This document shows, in pieces, positions 62,776 through 64,000 of a stretch of DNA of 64,000 nucleotides. The DNA comes from Tubiluchus corallicola. Taxonomy: Eukaryota > Priapulida > Priapulimorpha > Priapulimorphida > Tubiluchidae. Within the stretch, counting starts at the first letter, position 1; every line of letters begins with the position of its first letter. The stretch spans positions 1 through 64,000 of the forward strand of contig JAQGDQ010000411.1 of assembly GCA_030141605.1 (NCBI GenBank). The letters are read 5' to 3'. The translations under genes and the position numbers were made by a program. The notes beneath the pieces are model-generated. The model saw only the letters and a list, made by a program, of their open reading frames with translations, did not search any database and was not told the origin of the DNA.

Positions 62776-63215
62776 TGGATTTGATCTTCAACTTTTCTTG
62801 CTATTGTGTTCACCACGTTGGCTGCCACTCACAGTCAGTCCCTGCATACATAAATGACTTATCATGCTGTAGCCATTTCATTGCATTTTTATCATTTTAT
62901 AACTTTTAGCTTTTTTCCTTCTCTTTCACTTACATTACTTACTTACACCCTAATTTTACCGTCATGTCATCTCTTTTCATTGAGCATCTCTTTTGTCCTC
63001 CCCCTCACACATAAGAACACACCACGCATTGCAGTTGGGCATTTTCAAGTTCCAGCTTTTAGCTCAGCTGTAAGCAGTTACATCATTTGTTCATTAATAA
63101 TTAACAAGGAATTGTAGTAATTTTTAATTAAGTTTGTACAATTATATGTAATACATCTGATTATTTCTGTAATTGTAAGTGTTTTTGTCTAATAAACAAT
63201 AATAAACTAATGTTC
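62776..63215 (+). mobile_element. Probable 3'UTR of the LINE
   Basis: Follows the last reverse-transcriptase codons without a break and ends near TAATAAACAATAATAAAC, which could be its tail. No coding potential. Confidence 0.4.
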
Positions 63216-63544
63216 ATATGTTTGCATCAGCTACAAAAACATTTCGCAACATTTATTTTCTGCTTGATATTTGTGTTTTCAAAATTTTCAAAAATACAAT
63301 TTTGATTAAAGAAAAACATACAAAATGAGCAATATGTTGAGCAATATGTTGCAGCTTGAGCCTAATATCGGAATTTTTTCTGCATGCAGCGTTCAGTAAA
63401 GTAGCAAGCACCAACATTTTGAGTAAAATTTTTTGAGTCTAATTAGTACAAAGTGAAAACAAAGTTTTTGCCATGAAAAGAAACTAAATTTAAGAAAAAA
63501 CACCCACACGTTCGAAGAATCAGTGGTGTTATTTTTAAGTCTTT
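63216..63544. other. Intergenic DNA, nothing recognised
   Basis: AT-rich, no feature supported. Confidence 0.4.
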
Positions 63545-63620
63545 GATATGACTCACTCACGAGTTGAACTTGCGACCTCCTGAGTGGGAAGTGAGCAAGC
63601 TACCAAGACGTGCACATTGA
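63545..63620 (-). mobile_element. tRNA-derived SINE head
   Basis: On the minus strand TGGTAGCTTGCTCACTTCCC (A-box region), then CTCAGGAGGTCGCAAGTTCA and ACTCGTGAG resemble a tRNA with A and B boxes; the acceptor stem does not pair, so it is not a tRNA gene. Confidence 0.5.
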
Positions 63621-64000
63621 TATGTATTCCTAATATGAAGCCACTGATGAACTTCTTCATTAAATGAACATTAGTGTTATTAAAATGCATTGATATGTCT
63701 GATAATTGTGATTTAATGACAATCACACTGGTATTACTACACTCGGCAAAAACCAAATACTCATGTACAGCAACCCATGTTATAAAATATGGTTATTCTC
63801 ACCCCCCCCCATGATTATGTTGCTTATGATTTATATTGGTCAGCATTAAACCAAATGAAATAGGAATTCTCGGCTTCATCCTCAATGAAATTAAAAATAT
63901 ATTGCTAACATTACTGAGTAATTAATTATTTATATATAAATTAACCCATTGTACGGTATTAGTACATTCTACTAAAGAGTATAACATCAATTGAAAAAAG
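63621..64000. other. Right edge, nothing recognised
   Basis: AT-rich; one C-run near 63,801. Confidence 0.4.

Overview
The window is nuclear DNA from an animal. It is AT-rich and intron-rich, with GT-AG introns of about 0.2-4 kb, and it carries very many DNA-transposon remnants and minisatellites. The proteins (heat-shock factor 1, class 3 aldehyde dehydrogenase, SYF2, a CENP-A-like histone, a C2H2 zinc-finger protein) are of metazoan type. The transposon ends (hAT, Tigger-like, mariner-like), a 5S-derived SINE and degenerate LINEs suit a non-vertebrate metazoan. I cannot name the phylum from sequence alone. Nearly all open frames in the window are either exon pieces or chance frames through tandem repeats.

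Layout. 1-16,812 (+): the last ten exons of a class 3 aldehyde dehydrogenase; its first exons lie left of the window. 20,225-39,888 (+): a complete heat-shock transcription factor (HSF1 type), 12 coding exons, 501 residues. 44,382-45,587 (-): a zinc-finger protein with an uninterrupted coding exon and an intron acceptor just before its start codon. 49,384-57,321 (+): complete splicing factor SYF2, 7 exons, 242 residues. 60,393-60,879 (-): the last coding exon of a CENP-A-like centromeric histone H3; its start exon was not found. 61,500-62,775 (+): a decayed non-LTR retrotransposon. Introns and intergenic DNA are filled with MITEs, several with clear terminal inverted repeats and target-site duplications, and with tandem arrays of 18 to 122 bp units.

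The genes are unrelated housekeeping and stress genes with no operon-like logic. The most notable feature is where the minisatellites start. One 37-bp array of about 42 copies begins exactly on the splice donor of SYF2 exon 4. A 44-bp triplication spans the donor of HSF exon 10. Other arrays sit inside transposons and repeat sequence resembling their terminal or subterminal motifs. A 2.5-kb array in an HSF intron has a 19-bp unit organised into a 95-bp higher-order repeat. These suggest that splice sites and transposon ends seed tandem arrays in this genome.

Limits: exon borders were read by eye from conserved protein sequence, phase and splice consensus. Repeat-family names rest on terminal sequences and duplications only, and edges of old repeats are approximate. 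No searches were run.
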